This document shows positions 1-14,427 of a stretch of 64,000 bases of DNA, piece after piece (within the stretch, counting starts at the first letter, position 1; every line of letters starts with the position of its first letter). Origin of the DNA: Callaeas wilsoni. Lineage: Eukaryota > Chordata > Aves > Passeriformes > Callaeidae. The notes under the pieces are model-generated. The model did not search any database. It was not told the DNA's origin and saw nothing but the letters and a program-made list of their open reading frames with translations. A program made the position numbers and the translations under genes. The stretch covers positions 104,128 through 168,127 of the forward strand of contig VWPU01017666.1 of assembly GCA_013398955.1 (NCBI GenBank), in the 5' to 3' direction.

Positions 1-1085
1 ACAGCAAGCATGAGAAATGAAGATTTAAATAGGTTGCCAGGAGTCCACAGGCATCCTAATGTATCAGAAATTTGTCATCTGTCATTAAATTTATCAGCTG
101 GCTACTATAACATCTTTAGATCAGCCACAAAGGACGCCATTAGTCCTTACTGCTAGCACTATTCTCATGGATCCTGGTGTTTCATGGAAGAAAGGTTTGT
201 AGTAACTTTTCACATGTATGAAAACATGCTCGGCATTATTAATTGGTCCTGACACAAGCAGTATTTTTGCTGCATAAAATTGAGCAAAAAGCCTTACTCA
301 GTGCAAAGCTTTCATCAAATTATCTACCAGTAAAAGCTGACAAGCTGATTGAAAGTGTCAGCGAAAGGGGGAGGTGATATATAACAACACAATTTTCACT
401 GCACAAAGCGATATTTTTAGCCTTTGCAATTTGTACTGAAACTCATTATTCTTCTCCATTATGGGTAAAGGGGAAACTCTGTAAGTGCCCAAGTCTGTGA
501 CTTCTCTAATTTTAAATCTAGCTCAAATGACTGTTTTCCGCAGGGAGATGACTAAATGATATACAGCCACTCACCAGGCATTTGTCTCCTGTTCACATTC
601 AGGGAAAGCTATCAAGAATTAAACTCTGTGCAGCCATTACACTGGTAGGAATATTAAAGCTAGGACTGTGCTACATTAGATGCAACATAATGAAGGATGT
701 TGCATTGTAGTCAGTCTAGAATTGATGTCACAGGACAGATGCCTGTGTCACAAACACAGAGAGCTACAGCACCATAATTCGGTACCTGCTCTCGGTTGAA
801 CATTTCTTGGCACAACATAATCACTTGCCATCCCTTTAGCCTCTTTTTGGGAATCCAAACAGGCTGATGGTTTTTTTTATAATGGCAGGATTTTATTGAA
901 TTGCCTCGACACACCTGTGCACGAAATGATCTAACAGTACTCATAATATGTACACAGATAAGAAAACTATACTAGCAGCTGATGGGAACATGTAAAACCA
1001 TTTGAAAAACGTAAGAATTCTTTGTTTTTAAAGTTAAATGAAAGTAGTCAAGTGGTAAATTCAAACTAGTAAAATCAAATCATTC

Positions 1086-1430
1086 GTAGAATCACAGAAC
1101 ATCCTGAGTTGGAAGGAACCCACAAGGATAACTGAAGTCCAATTCCTGTACCTGCACAAGACAGCTCCAAGAATCCCACCAATTGCCTGAGTGCGTTGTC
1201 CAAATACTTCTTGAACTGTCAGGCTGGTGCTGTGACCACTTCCCTGGGCAACCTGTTCCAGTGCCCAACCATCCTCTGGGTGAAAAACCTTTTTCTAATA
1301 TCCAACCCAAACCTCTCTCGACACGACTGCAGGCCATTCCCTTGGATCCTGTCACTGGTCACCAGAGAGAAGATATTAGTGCCTGCCTCATATGGCTTCT
1401 GCTCTAAGCCCTTCTCCATTTTCATATCCC
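1086..1430 (-). mobile_element. CR1 LINE, 5'-truncated 3' end
   Basis: On the minus strand this reads as the 3' part of an avian CR1: a segment like GGATATTAGAAAAAGG, then GGGCACTGGAACAGGTTGCC, TTGGACAACGC and TTCCTTCCAACTCAGG, ending in the CR1 terminus TTCTGTGATTCTAC at the left edge. Only the C-terminal ORF2 end and 3' UTR remain. It lies inside the gene's intron, in the same orientation as the gene. The 5' boundary is approximate. Confidence 0.88.
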
Positions 1431-4400
1431 TTATTTGGACACTGACCATTCACTGACTTTTTTTAGTCTGGGGGTTGTTTTTACTGATTATTATTGTTAC
1501 TATTACTATTATTATTAGTTTATATCTATGTGCTAGAAATAAATTCAAATCAAGGAATTTCAGACAAGTGTTTTCTTGAAAATATATTTCCCATTGTAGA
1601 GGCAATGAAGCATATCTATGAATTCTTTATTTAACAAAAAATATCTAGGTACAACAGACGCCTTCAATTTAAAATAAATAGTTATTTTAAAAATTAAAAA
1701 AATATTTCTAAGTAATTTTAATTCATTCCTTCTTTATTTCAGAATCAGTTATTTGAAGTATTCACATTAAAGCCATAGTATACTAAGACTGTAATGAAAC
1801 AAACAAAGTAACCGCTTTGACTCTGCAGTACTTTTCAGGGGATAATCCCCTAAAGCCACATGGCCACAGAGGATAAATAAATATTTTATCCACGTTTACA
1901 CAGAAACCTAGTCCTATACCTGACTTTTAGTTCAGTGAATTCTTTTCTAGACTGTGCATGAAACCAATTCCCAGGCCTCACTTAGAAGCAAGAAATATTA
2001 GAGGTCATGGCACACAGTGACAAAGATCTTCCCCCATGTATACCTCTATGTGTTACTTCAGGAGAGCCTGCACTTTTGTCTCAAGTTCCTCATTCCAATG
2101 CAAAGTGAACTGAGATATGTCTGTTATTCAACTGCAAAAACAAAAATGTTTTTGTGTGAAATGTACTAAGGGAAAAAATAAGCTTGCTACTTTCTCTCCT
2201 CTAGCTTTTTCTATATTTCAGAGTGGAGACAATTCAGAAAAAGCATATACAGACCAAGGTTAGCAGCACACAAAAAACACATTCAGTAATTATCAGAAAG
2301 AAAATAAAACAACAAAGGTATAAGTCACACTAGAAGAAAATTGCAGCAAATTCTTTAGAAACCAATAAATTCCCATTAGAAACTAGAAATTGTTTTAGGA
2401 AGGAACAGAACTACCTGTCTTCTTTCTCCATGGTAAGAGCATTAAGATCCGAACTTGTCATTGAAAATTTGTACTTGGGACTCTTGTTTAGTAAGAGTGA
2501 ATTTGAAAACATGTTTTCCACTGATGATCACAAGAGTCTAGATGGGATATTTACAGACCCTTTTTGTGACATCTGTTCAAAGCTAACAGCATTATTTGAT
2601 CATTTCATAGGAATATTGGAACTCAAATGTTTGTCTTCTGGCTCTATATATAAGTAGACCATTTAAATATAAAAAAAAACCTCCCCAAAACACTGAATAG
2701 CAAGACAAAAACTAAGACTGTAACTTCTTATCTTGCAGAGGTAGAACTGAAATTCCCTGCATAGGTAGACAGTGGTCACCTAGTGACTGAAGTCCACATG
2801 ACAGGGACCAGCAACTCTACCTCAGGATTTGCAAGACATAGTTTATTGCCTTGCAAGCCAGATATAAGCCATGCTTTACTTCTACAGAAAAAAACCCAAA
2901 ACACTGAGTCATGAAATGGAAATTTAGTTTAGGTTATTGTACAGCTCCAGGAAGCAGTTAGTGGGAAAACCCAAATCCCTGTTGGCTTTCTCCCTCCTTT
3001 CTCAGTCCCTTGGCAACATTAAACTCAAAAGAGTTTTGCAACACCTGTTACCCCAGCAGGCACTTGAGGCCCTTAGAACAACTCTGGCCTGAATCACTGA
3101 GGGGAGCGACGGGAGTAATGGGTTGTTGGTTGTACCTATCCCAGTTCTATGCTCATCCTCACAACACAGTCAGCTGTACATAAAATGCAGAGATGAAATA
3201 TTTATAGTGATTTAGAACTTCATGGAAATTTTATAGCACATATGCAAGTTTTCTAGCAGTAGTTTGTGGTCATCTGAGATGTGTAAGTGGACTTGAGTAC
3301 TATGGCATTACATTAAATATTTGGGTGAAAGATCACCTTGACCTATTATAACAGATGGACTTAAATGTGATAAAAGAAATAAAGACTCTAGAACGGTATA
3401 AGTTCAAAATTTTAACAAAATCTACAACACATTATTAATGATTATTATTACTATTGAGATAAATCATTTGCTCAAAGCATTGCCATTTAGAAGAATGTAT
3501 TATTTTTTTATGCATTTACAAAATTGCCTCTTAAAAATTCTGAGTTGAGCAAGTATGCTTGCTAGGATACTAGTATGAGGTGAGGGAGAAGCAGCACACC
3601 AGATCCACCCATATCTACTTCATTTAGTATTTCCAAGTGTTTTTACCAGCAAAAAGAAAAAGGCTTTGCATAATGCTGAAAAACATTGTCTGCACTTAGT
3701 TTTGTTTTTCTTATTTCATAGCGTACATTATTATTCTAGTCCTGCCTGAAGCGTCATACAAGTTGTATTTGCCATTTTATTAAGGTTGATTAAAAAAGAA
3801 AAAAAAAAGGGAGACAGGGTAGGTATACTTCAAAAACAGATGGCTAAATTATTTTGTAAATTCTGTGCCTGGTGGTGCATGATTGTTCAAAAGTTCGTAA
3901 GAAAATTATTTCCTTTTTGAAAAGAGGTCAGGATCTGAAAGTCAACTTGATACCTAATCAAGAAAAAGAACAAAATCACTAGTAATAAAGTTTCTGCAGG
4001 TCAAGCATTTCCCTGGGCAACTTCTATGGAAGCTGACTATTCTCAAAATAGACTTTAAATTACATCTTTACAATTCTATTATCTTTAGTACGGTAGAATT
4101 TGAGGATGCAATTTGATGAGAGACCAGTTTGATAAAAGACCCTGCAAATAAAATGGAGTTCTGATGACTATATACAAAAAAGTGTTGATTATAAAACATA
4201 AGAGACCAATTCATTAAAAGCGTGCCAGTAATGTATATGGGACCATATAAACAAGTAAACATAACAGCAAGTTCAATGCCTTTTTAAAATTATAGTCATT
4301 TCAGGACTGAACTATATATTGAGTGAAAAGAAGGGTTTTGTATTTTCTTTCTCTTATTTGTCCGTTGCCCCAAGTACTGGACAAAGATTGCTCAAAAATA

Positions 4401-5318
4401 TTGTTACTTATCAGTGGCAGTTTTCTGAATGAGAGCTGTAAGGTACAGACAGGTATTCACAGAGAGGGTTACAATATGGGATGTTTTTTAATCATCAGCA
4501 TGTTTTAATGATAACAGAAGGAGCCTAGTCTTGAAAAAGAGGATGGAACAAACAAAAACAGGGAATTCTTAATGCCATTTTCTGATTTTATGTACCTGTA
4601 GATATAGAGGAGCATGAAGGAAGAATTGGTAGACAATCAAAAAAACTAAACCATACCTAATTAAGATAAAAGAATGAGGCATGCAAAAATGAAAGACTGC
4701 TGCCAAAGAAATGTAGATAAAATTTCTCCCCATTAATATAAAAAGAAAATAGGACCAGTGACAGAAAAAAAAGAGTAAGAAGATAAGACAACAAGGAAGA
4801 AAAATAATGCATGTCTGGAACAAGAAGGAAGTCAGTTGAAAAGATTAATAACACAATGGTAGAGAGTGTCAAAGACAAACTTTCTAGGGCAAGTGGTAAT
4901 TCAGAAGCATTTGTTCTCTACCTTGGAATCCTCTAGCAGAAATTGCTATGCATCCTTTAACAGATCTTTCTGCTATCTCTGGGTGCATTGAAAAAGCAAT
5001 CAGTATATTGGTTTTCCTATCTCTGTCTCAGGACAGTTTTCTGTTAAGACATTTTCAATGAACTTTCAATGAGAACGAAAACTTTAAAAATTGGAAAAGA
5101 TTAATTAATGTTAACTTCTGAATTATATTTTCCAATTTTAATTTACCATGGGTGTTTTTAGGGACTTGATTCTAAAATTCAGAAATTCCACAGTAAGTCC
5201 AAAGACTACTTTGATCATCTTACTAACTTATTGTTTTGCTTATAGAACTAAAAGCTATACAATCAAGTGAAATCACTCTTTCTCAGTACAAATTTTCTTA
5301 TTCTGTCCAAAACTAAGA

Positions 5319-5358
<40 letters not shown>
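5319..5358. repeat. (ATCT)10 microsatellite
   Basis: Ten perfect tandem ATCT units, 40 bases, in intronic sequence. It is likely length-polymorphic. Confidence 0.97.
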
Positions 5359-8300
5359 CAAATCATACTAGTACATGGATAAAGTTAGTGGATACATTCA
5401 AACTTCCAGGTTGAACAAAATAACCACAAAACAGACCTTGAGCATACTAGATGAAGGTACAAGTGGATAAGGATTGCCAAAAGACACTTCTTACGGAGAA
5501 AGTTGAATAGAAGCTTTAAAAAAATGAGTCAGATTAAGCATGAAAGCCTTCCTTGGATGTTTCTATATGTTGAGCTGAAATTCTCTTAGACTTAAGGTGT
5601 GAGAAGGTGTGAGAAGGCTTCCAATACATGCAAAGAGTTTTCTTTCATCTTGTGACAGCCCTGTCTTTTGGTCTGATTTTATCTGGTTCATGAAAGCCGT
5701 TTTTTCTTCTGTATTTTTGCAGTAACATTACTATGAACTTCAGCAAAGTATAAGATTATATCTTTTCCTCTTTTCCTTTTATGAGAATTTTGATTAGGAT
5801 TTTGCCATCACACTTAATATATGGCTCGTTCACTCTGTTTGCTCTCTTCTGAAAACACACTGTGTATTTAGTTTTTCCTAAAATAATTTTTATAATCATC
5901 TTAAGAAAATAAATTTTTCTCTGTGTATGAATCCCAGAAGGATAACACATGAAACAAAAAAATTTAATATTCAGAAATGCATGCTAGGTTGAAAGAAAAA
6001 AGTCACCTATTTCTGTGTAAGCCTAGTTTTAAGCAATCCTGCCCGATTTGAGACACTGCCTTGGATTCAGTATATCTTATAATGAAACTTCAGATTACTC
6101 AGAGACAAGTTAGAGATGTTAAAATTAGCATACAGAGATCTTAGTACCATGTCCACAGCCACAGACTGTTCAATCTCTCCAGAGTGACTTGGATAACAGC
6201 ACACTAAAGCAAGAGCAAAGGATACAAGGTAATACAGCCTCAGTTCTCTGAATTATCAAACCTTAAACTGCTCAAAATTTTAGTGTCACTTTGATAAGGA
6301 CAGGATTTAATTCTTCTGTATGAGACAGAGGAAGCCATTCTGTTTTACAGAGAATTGAATACTTTTCACCAGAACAGTACAGAAGGATCCAAACCTGTAC
6401 AATTCTGTTTCACCAGACTGTAGTGCTTTCACTGGAGTTTCTGGTCAGATATCTATAGATATAGACCTACAGGGGCTCATACATTTAGTTTTAGTCTATG
6501 GAAGATTTTCTCCAGTCCTTTTCCAAACATGGGTAGCTGCTGATGACTGGAGGAGATTCTGTGACACTCACTACCCTATTTAAAACTTTATGTCTATGAT
6601 TAGTTTCTATTATGGATCAAGATACACACTTCATATATCCCAACAAGCTTCTCAGAGTTGTACAGATGCATGCCTTAGAAATTATTTTATTGCTTAGATT
6701 TCTTTTACTAATCTTCTGGGTTCTTTCCAAAGACCAAATTCACAGAAAGATGTAATCAACTAACCATTTGACATGGTACCATTTAATGTTTACCCTTCTG
6801 GTTCCTGACACCGAACACCAATTCTCTTTGCAGGTAAATGCTTTACAAATGCCCCAAGTCAATTAGCAGAAGAATCACAGTAGGCAATGAGGAGGATCAG
6901 TGCAAAATTCATTTCCTGTCTCATTTTCACTAAATCTTGAAGCAGTGACCTGAGATTGAACACTGGAAAATCATTGTGATTCATTTCTTCATTCAGAATT
7001 TTAACCTTAACAGAGGTATTTCGAACAGATTAAAATACAATTGTTTTAATCTGTAGAGAAAAATAGCTCTTAGCAAAAAAAATTCAAAATAGAGTTTGGA
7101 GTAACCGACAGAAAAGGGTCTAGTTTTAAAGCCTTTCAATACAACCTGCTGAAATCAGATACTGGAGAACTCTTTACCTACTCCCTACTTAATCTTTTTT
7201 CAAATTTTAGAATTAAACATAAGAGAAGCGTAAGGCCCTGTGAGAGCACAGAAGCACCTAGCAGTATATGTCTGTACTGGTGGGGCTTTTACTAGGACTA
7301 CTTATTTGAAGAAATCCCAGTTTGCCAGCCATCTCCTTTAAAAGGAGCACTGTCTTGTTCCAAACTATACTTATAACTTTTTTTTATTCATACTACATTG
7401 GAGCATGCTTTCTTTGCCCTTCCTGCAAATTCAAAATGGAAACACCAGTTTTTGTGGCAACTTTACAACTCTTTTGTGTAGATGCAGTTTTGTTCCATTA
7501 CCTATCCCCCATCCCATGAATATGACTGATAAACAGTTTTACAGGAATTGTTCATGAAAATTCTGATACAGCTTTTAGGTTGCTGATTGCAGCTGCCTGA
7601 AAAGGTTTTGCCGCTCTGGTAGAATGGAAAAGCTACTGACATTCAGAGACCAGGAAACTGCAGGAACCAGCAATGACAGATTGAGAACATGGTGCCATTT
7701 CTTATGTAACCAGCCATTGGGATCATAGCATTTGAACAGGAAGCCTTCAGTTTGTAGGTCACTGTATTTTCAGAATTTCCAAATAACAGAAGCCATTATA
7801 GAGAGCTTAAAAATAGTGTATGTGGTTGTTGGTTTGTTTTTTTTTAAACTACAGTGTGCATTAGGAAGTCTAAAAAGTAATGGCAAACACATTTATTAAT
7901 AACCACCACATTCTGAGAGTGCTTTCCTCTCCTAAAACGAAGAGGGAAACACATTTTATCGTCACAGGAGGGTATAAAACTGTCTATAAGCCACACATCA
8001 CCAAAACTGTAAGTTATGTATATTGCTTATAGCTCTATCTTTACCTTTTACTGTGATTGACTGCTCCTCTCTTTTACCAACACATGTTTTAAAAACATTT
8101 CTATTGATCAAACTTCACCTTCCCTTTCCTTCTTCTAATGAAGTGTCAGACTTCTGTTCTTTTCTTTCAGTTTCTCTCTGATCATCGTCTCCTGCCTCAT
8201 TACACTTATGAAATTGTCCCTCATGTGCTTCTTGCATATTAAATAGATTGATATTCTAATTGTTTATACAGTGATGGTGCTGTTTTACTGGTATTAAATG

Positions 8301-11300
8301 CTTTACTGGATCCAGTCCTTGAACAAAGGTCTGTGTTTGCACTAAAGTTCATTTCACAAAGCTCATGAGAGGTCAGGCATCAAAACATGTTCTGAAAACT
8401 AATTGGTAGGATAATCAGAATGTACAGGTACTTTTGATTTACTGCTGCTGAAGGTCGACTCTATCTGTTAGATCCCCTCCTGAAGAAAGGGGTCAGGGTC
8501 TTCCTCAATGTATTTGGCAGTTTTTTGTTCTTTTTAAGAACTGCAGTGCTATAGGTACTGTAGCTGCTACACACTTTTCATATATTGCTCAGAGTTTATG
8601 AAAGCAGATTTCAATCTTTGTGAGCTGAGAATAACTTCAGAAGCTTGAAGTTATCACCCAGAACTAGAAAGAGAGTAGCCAGCTTTGGTGAAGACTCAAA
8701 TCTTACTGATGTGTGCTAAGCTGTGAACAAAACTGACTGTACCCAAGAGAACAGATGAAGAGGAATCCTGGAATCATTACTTTTCTGCAGTGAGATGAGG
8801 ACTAGCCACGCACTGTAAAAGTGCTCAGTGCCAACTCTATGGTACAAAAAGAAACCTAATATAAGTTTTTCATCAATTTGAAAAAGAGCAGTACTGAAAT
8901 GTGGACCATTTTGAAAAAGCCAACATTGAAACACTTCTAGGGATGATCCGACATCTGATTCATGACTGGAGGACATACTAATATAAAACACAACAGTGCT
9001 GTGATTTAGTATGTTCCTGCTATCTTCCAGTGGCTAGACATTGTTCAACACTAACCGTATTTCTCTCTTTTTCAAAGGAGCTAGGAATGCTATCATTGCC
9101 TTCCGCAGCTTCACTCATGTTCTGGTTTGAACCTTTTCTCTTGGAACTTTTCATTTGTGGAGATGTGAAAGAGGGGAAGGAGGCACAAACATTCTCTCTA
9201 GTTTTGCTTTTCAGAGCAAGAAGGCAGTTGCCATAATTGAAATTTCTCATCCCGCTTAAAGGCTGCTTTTAATCAAAACTGTATGTGCAAATACCTGCAT
9301 CAATACTGATTCTGCCTGTCTTTGTATTCTAAGAGCTTAGATTTAAATCCCACTCTGCCTGGGATGTTGTTTTGCTCAAAATAAAGGATCTCATGTCTTT
9401 TCTGCCTGTAATGAAGACCTGAAAATGATGAAGAGAGTGACTGAAAATAATGGTCTGATCATGAGAGCAAAGGATCAGGAGTCTTGACTGAGAAGAACCT
9501 GATCCTGACAAAGAGAGGCTAATAAATTGCATAATGCCTACATCTGTGAATTATATCCTGTCCTAGAGGCAAGAAAAAACCCCCCATTTGCTACACATGT
9601 GCACGCATACAATTTACCTAGATTTATAATAAAAACTATGGTTAAGGAGAAATTTGATCATAAACAGTGAGATACCTGGCATAAAACAGTTACTAAACTT
9701 ATTCCTACAGTTAACCGTAATTTATACAGTGCAGTAAAAGTCACAGTGACAAAAAAATCACCATGCACTTTCACTTTATTCTGTTTTTAAGACCAGATGC
9801 CCACTATGACTCTTCAGCCCTCCTGATAGAAGTTAAAATAACTCCCTCAAACCACAGAGCTACTTTTACCCCTTCAGTTTTAGCAATGGCTTAGTTTCTG
9901 AGCTGATGCTTATTACACCAAATAAACTGAAAAGAATGTAGAAGGCTTTTGCAATATTGACTTACAGAATAACAAGACAAGGAAACAGAAAGGTCTCATT
10001 AGGCTCATGTACTGGTGATGTCCCAGTACTATGAATACTCAGTGGTCTGGTCCAGTATCTCATAGATTGGCAGTGTAGAACTGGGAAAACAACATAGAGG
10101 GATGAACACCTTCTTACTAAATAGAGTAGGACAAATGGGAGAATAGTAGGAGAGAGGTCTAGAAAGCTATGGGTGACATGAGAAACATTAACAAGGCATT
10201 CACCATTTTCCAACAGAAAAAATAGGGGCATTATTTTAAGTCTATATTTACTAATGAAGACAAACTAGCAGGAAATGCTCTAGTTTAATTTCATTCCCAC
10301 ATTTTTAAATTTTTCCAGTCAATCTATACTGTTCTATTCTCCTAGGATAGGACTTGTTATGGTAGATATTAAAAATTGTCTTTGGAAAGAAGAGAAATGA
10401 ACTTTACATTCAGTGTTGAATCTAAGTGATTGAGCAGTGCTTATTAATTATCCAGAATCCATAAAGAAGTATACTCATTTTCTTTTTTCTTTTAAATGCT
10501 CTTGAAATGTAAAGATTATGAAGTGCATTGAAAAGTGGTACAGAGAAAAACATTAATAAATACATCAGTTTTTCTCACTTGTGCAATTAAGAAGCCGCAG
10601 TTACTGGTCTTTCTTTGAAAGCAGTATTGCACTTTTATTCCAGTAATTTTCTTGAAATAGAACCTATGCACTCTTTAAGATGAAGCAATGCTGTCATATA
10701 ACCACCACTGCACTGAGAAGCCACAATTCCAAAGGGTGAGAGGGAAAAAAATCCCACTGAATAAATACTTGGAATGTGCACAGTGGTGGACAAAGACCAG
10801 TACATTAGGTACATATCTGAAAATTTTACCTCCAAGTGTGCAGACTTAGCACATGCTCAGATGAGCAGCACTCCTTGGGCATTCTTTTTGGTGCATAAGC
10901 TTTACCACAATAGCCATGCAGTTTTCATTAGGAACTGCTCACACTCCTTACAGGTTGTTTATGCTTATGATGCTGTTAGCATTGACTAGAATGTGCTTTG
11001 ATCATGGACAGGTGCTGCTCATTAACTGGTTAAGCTGTGTATGTGCATTTTATTGGGCTCTCTGACGCAAAACAAAAGATACAACTGCTAGGTTGAAAAA
11101 GGGGGGAAAAAAGAGGTAGGAATGCCATTGGAATTTTCTCCCCAAGAAAACCCACCCTAGTGACACCATCAGAATTTGCACGAGGATGGACATGAGAACG
11201 ACAGCACAGGAGCAAGGGAAACATATCACCACCACCACATCTGTGCACACTGCTGGCTCACACTCAGCTTGCAGACACCCAGGTTCTTAGCAGAGCTGCA

Positions 11301-11641
11301 GCCCAGTCTGCCAGTCTGTTTTCCTGCTACAGGTTCTAAGAACAATTTAATTCCACTGTTTCTACTTTACATACACCAGCACATTAAGTCCACTGGCAGC
11401 ACTACTTCTTCCTAAGCTTGCTCGTTTTGTTTGTTTCTTTTGACTTCTGCACAACCTTGTATTCTAATTCCCTCTTGACTAATCTAGCTACCTCTGTGTG
11501 AAACACAGCCCCAACTTTCTCTGTAATTTCAGTGTTTCTAGGAAAAACTGCTCAAGTTTAAGTCTTAATTTAGTATTACTTGTATGGTTATGAGTTTACT
11601 TCTCACACTTGTATCTGTTTTTCAAAGAAGAAGGTCACTTC

Positions 11642-12027
11642 GTTTGTTCAGCCTAGAGAAGATGAAACTGAGGGGAGACCTCATTGTGCTCAACATCTTC
11701 ATGAGCAGAAGCAGAGGGGCAGGTACTGTGTCTTCACTCTTGTGACTAGTGACAGGACTCAAAGAAACAGCATGAAGCTGAGTCAGGGGAGGTTTATGTT
11801 GGATATTAGGAAAAGGTTCTTCACGCAGAAGGTATCTGGGCACTGGAACAGGCTCTGCATGGCAGTGGTCACAGCACCAAACCTGACAGAGTTCAAGAAG
11901 TGTTTGGACAACAGTTTCAGGCACATGGTGTGATTCTTGAGGTGTCCTGCACAGGGCCAGGAGCTGGACTTGATGATCCTGATGGGTCCCTTCCATCTCA
12001 GCATATTCTATGATTCTATGATTTCTG
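11642..12027 (+). mobile_element. CR1 LINE, 5'-truncated 3' end
   Basis: Plus-strand CR1 3' end. It starts at TTGTTCAGCCTAGAGAAGAT, runs through GGGAGACCTCATTGTGCTCA, GGTTCTTCACGCAGAAGGT and CACTGGAACAGGCTCTGC, and finishes with the terminal repeat ATTCTATGATTCTATGAT. A 117-codon open frame here (11580-11933) is the leftover ORF2 C-terminus plus flanking sequence, not a host gene. It is antisense to the EYS-like gene. Confidence 0.9.
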
Positions 12028-12470
12028 GAATTCTCACCTTTGAAACCTTCCTGGACATGTAAAACCATCCAGAACTCAAACATTAAGCAGACTGACCACA
12101 CTATTTACTACACAAGATTATTCTGTCTTTTAAACTGTAATAACAGGTGTTAAAACCATGTTTTTCACTCCAACTACATGTAATACAATCACCTCACTTA
12201 CAAAATCAGCAGAGCTTAGCAACCTGTTTTAATATAGCTTATGCCAGTCTTCTGCATAATATCCCACAGATGCTTAGAGAGCTTATCCTCTGAGAAGGGT
12301 GCCTCTTTAGTTGACTACTTAACTCCTGAATAAATAGTCTCTACTTGCACAGTAATGGTCTCTGCCACAGGAAAGGGGCATAAGAAATTTTAACAATTTG
12401 TGTACTTTGATTTCATTTCTACTGTGTATATTTGCAATCAGTTGATTGGGCTACTGCAGTTGCAGTTTTT

Positions 12471-12510
12471 CAGATGTTCAGCATGTTTCAGATGTTCAGA
12501 TGTTCAGCAT
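12471..12510. repeat. short tandem array of CAGATGTTCAG units
   Basis: The motif CAGATGTTCA occurs at 12471 and again in the overlapping form TTCAGATGTTCAGATGTTCA, each followed by GCAT. This is an imperfect minisatellite of about 40 bases. Confidence 0.85.
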
Positions 12511-14390
12511 CACTGTGACACATCTTTCTGTAGGAATGTTCTTCTCTGTTGAAGAAACTAAAAGGTAGCTGATTGCTACAAAACATTCAGGATGGTATGC
12601 AACATTATGTCCTCTGCCTGCATGGAACCATTTCTAAATTTCCAGAAGTAATCAAAGCCACAAATTCCTCAAACTTTCCTGACCTCTTCCAGGGCCTAAG
12701 CAGTAGCATGACTACTTTCCAGTATGTTGAGCTTTAAAATATATTTTTAAAAATATGGTAGCATGTACTCTGAGAAAAAAAAAAAGATGAACTGCAATCT
12801 ATCACTCAGATTTACAGAGCTGCTACATGCATTATATGAAGCTGATTTTAAGAAGTTTGAAAAGTTCTCCTAAATACATTTCTACCTGTATTCCTTTGCT
12901 AAGAGTGTTGGAAATAAATACCTCCTCTCAGCCCCCCTCCTCCTTTAAACACAATAACTAAAGTACAGAAGAGATTAGGTTTCAGAATGTTGGATCTACG
13001 AGGCATACTTATATAGGCATACCAGCAAATTTACATATGTTTGAAAATCTTTTTCATATCAGATGCTAAAAGTTATCACATATTAGTTGAGGCCTGTTTA
13101 GATTGTAAAGATAATGAGATCTACCAGAGTGATGGATATCACCTCATACAGATTGAAAGAATACTAACAACTAGAGTTGCTTGACTATTCCTTTTCTGAC
13201 TCATTCTTCTGTTGTGAAAGGGGAAAACGAATGGTACTACTTTTAATCACAATTTCTGCTTTAAGCAACCAAGAAATGACAGCATTCACAGAATGTGATA
13301 TTTCAGCTATAAGAAGGGAGATTTGTTTCCCTCTATCCTTGTAAAAAAATAAGGTAAAAATGAAGTCAGTATATATCAAAGGGTTTTCTGTGTTTTTTGT
13401 TTTCTATTAAAAGGGAGAGGCTACCTGGAAATTAAGTCAAGTTAAAAAATCGCAAACAATAAAAAAGCCCTTGCAATTTCATGTTCTTTTTATAGAATTT
13501 TACTGTATTTGCCAAATAATATAATCCACTGTTACCTAAGATTGACATAATTTTAATTCTTTGTCATTTCAGCCAGTGATTGTGAAATATGAATAACTAA
13601 ACCTCTCCGAAAATATGTAAGCAACTGAAATGTAAAATGAGAAAACTTAAACCTAAACTCACTGGTCAGTGTAAAGTAGGTATTGGGAACTGCTTGGCTG
13701 AATACTTTCATGCAATCCTGTTGTCTCTGTTAAATTGAACATTACACAAGTAGCACTTTCAAAATATTATTTAAAAATTAACTGAATTGTTAACAGACCT
13801 ATTCAGATGCAATCACTATGTTTTTTTTTTCAAACGCCATGCATATAAGTGGATTTTTTCACTGTTTAGATGTTTGGACAAATGACAGTTTATCCTTTAT
13901 ATACAAATAAACAGAATCTGAATATTTATACAAATATTCTTTGGTCATGTAATATCTACTGACTTTCCATAAAGCCAATGGATATTAAAAAATAAAATAT
14001 GAAGGTGTTTTCTGCTTGATCTCAAGGTTACAGGAGAGATATCAATATTTCATATCTCTGAAATTAACTGCTGTATAGGGTTTTTTGGGGTTTTGTTGAC
14101 TTTTTTTTCAAAGTTGTTGACAGTAACATTTCAATTTCAGTTTTATACGTCACTTTACAAACACACTTTGAAGCATTATTGCACAAAGAAAAGAATGGCA
14201 TTCACATCCTGATGCTAAAATGTACTTCAAAATGCAAGCCAATTCAGCTGACTCTTGAAGGAGGACCACTTGTTTATTTGCAACAGGGGTATCAGTTGAT
14301 CAGTATCAGAAATTATGTGCTTTGAAGACACACTGTACTGTGAATAAATTGATTTACTTTTGATCAGACAGTTGTAGCAGAAGATAGATT

Positions 14391-14427
14391 CAGAGAGAGA
14401 CAGAGACAGAGAGACAAGAGACAGAAA
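14391..14427. repeat. (CAGAGA)n-like simple repeat
   Basis: Repeated CAGAGA, GACAGA and GAGACA units. Confidence 0.82.

Noticed and set aside
9020..9250. Polar minus-strand frame (KSSKRKGSNQNMSEAAEG...) that could be another linker exon
   Set aside because: A possible acceptor (CTCTGAAAAG) and donor (ACG|GTTAGT) exist but are weak, and its phase-2 entry does not match the likely donor of candidate exon D. It is 23 kb away with nothing to link it.
11580..12101. Long open frames on both strands (117 and 159 codons)
   Set aside because: They fall on a CR1 3' end with the typical terminal repeat, so they are retroelement remnants, not host genes.
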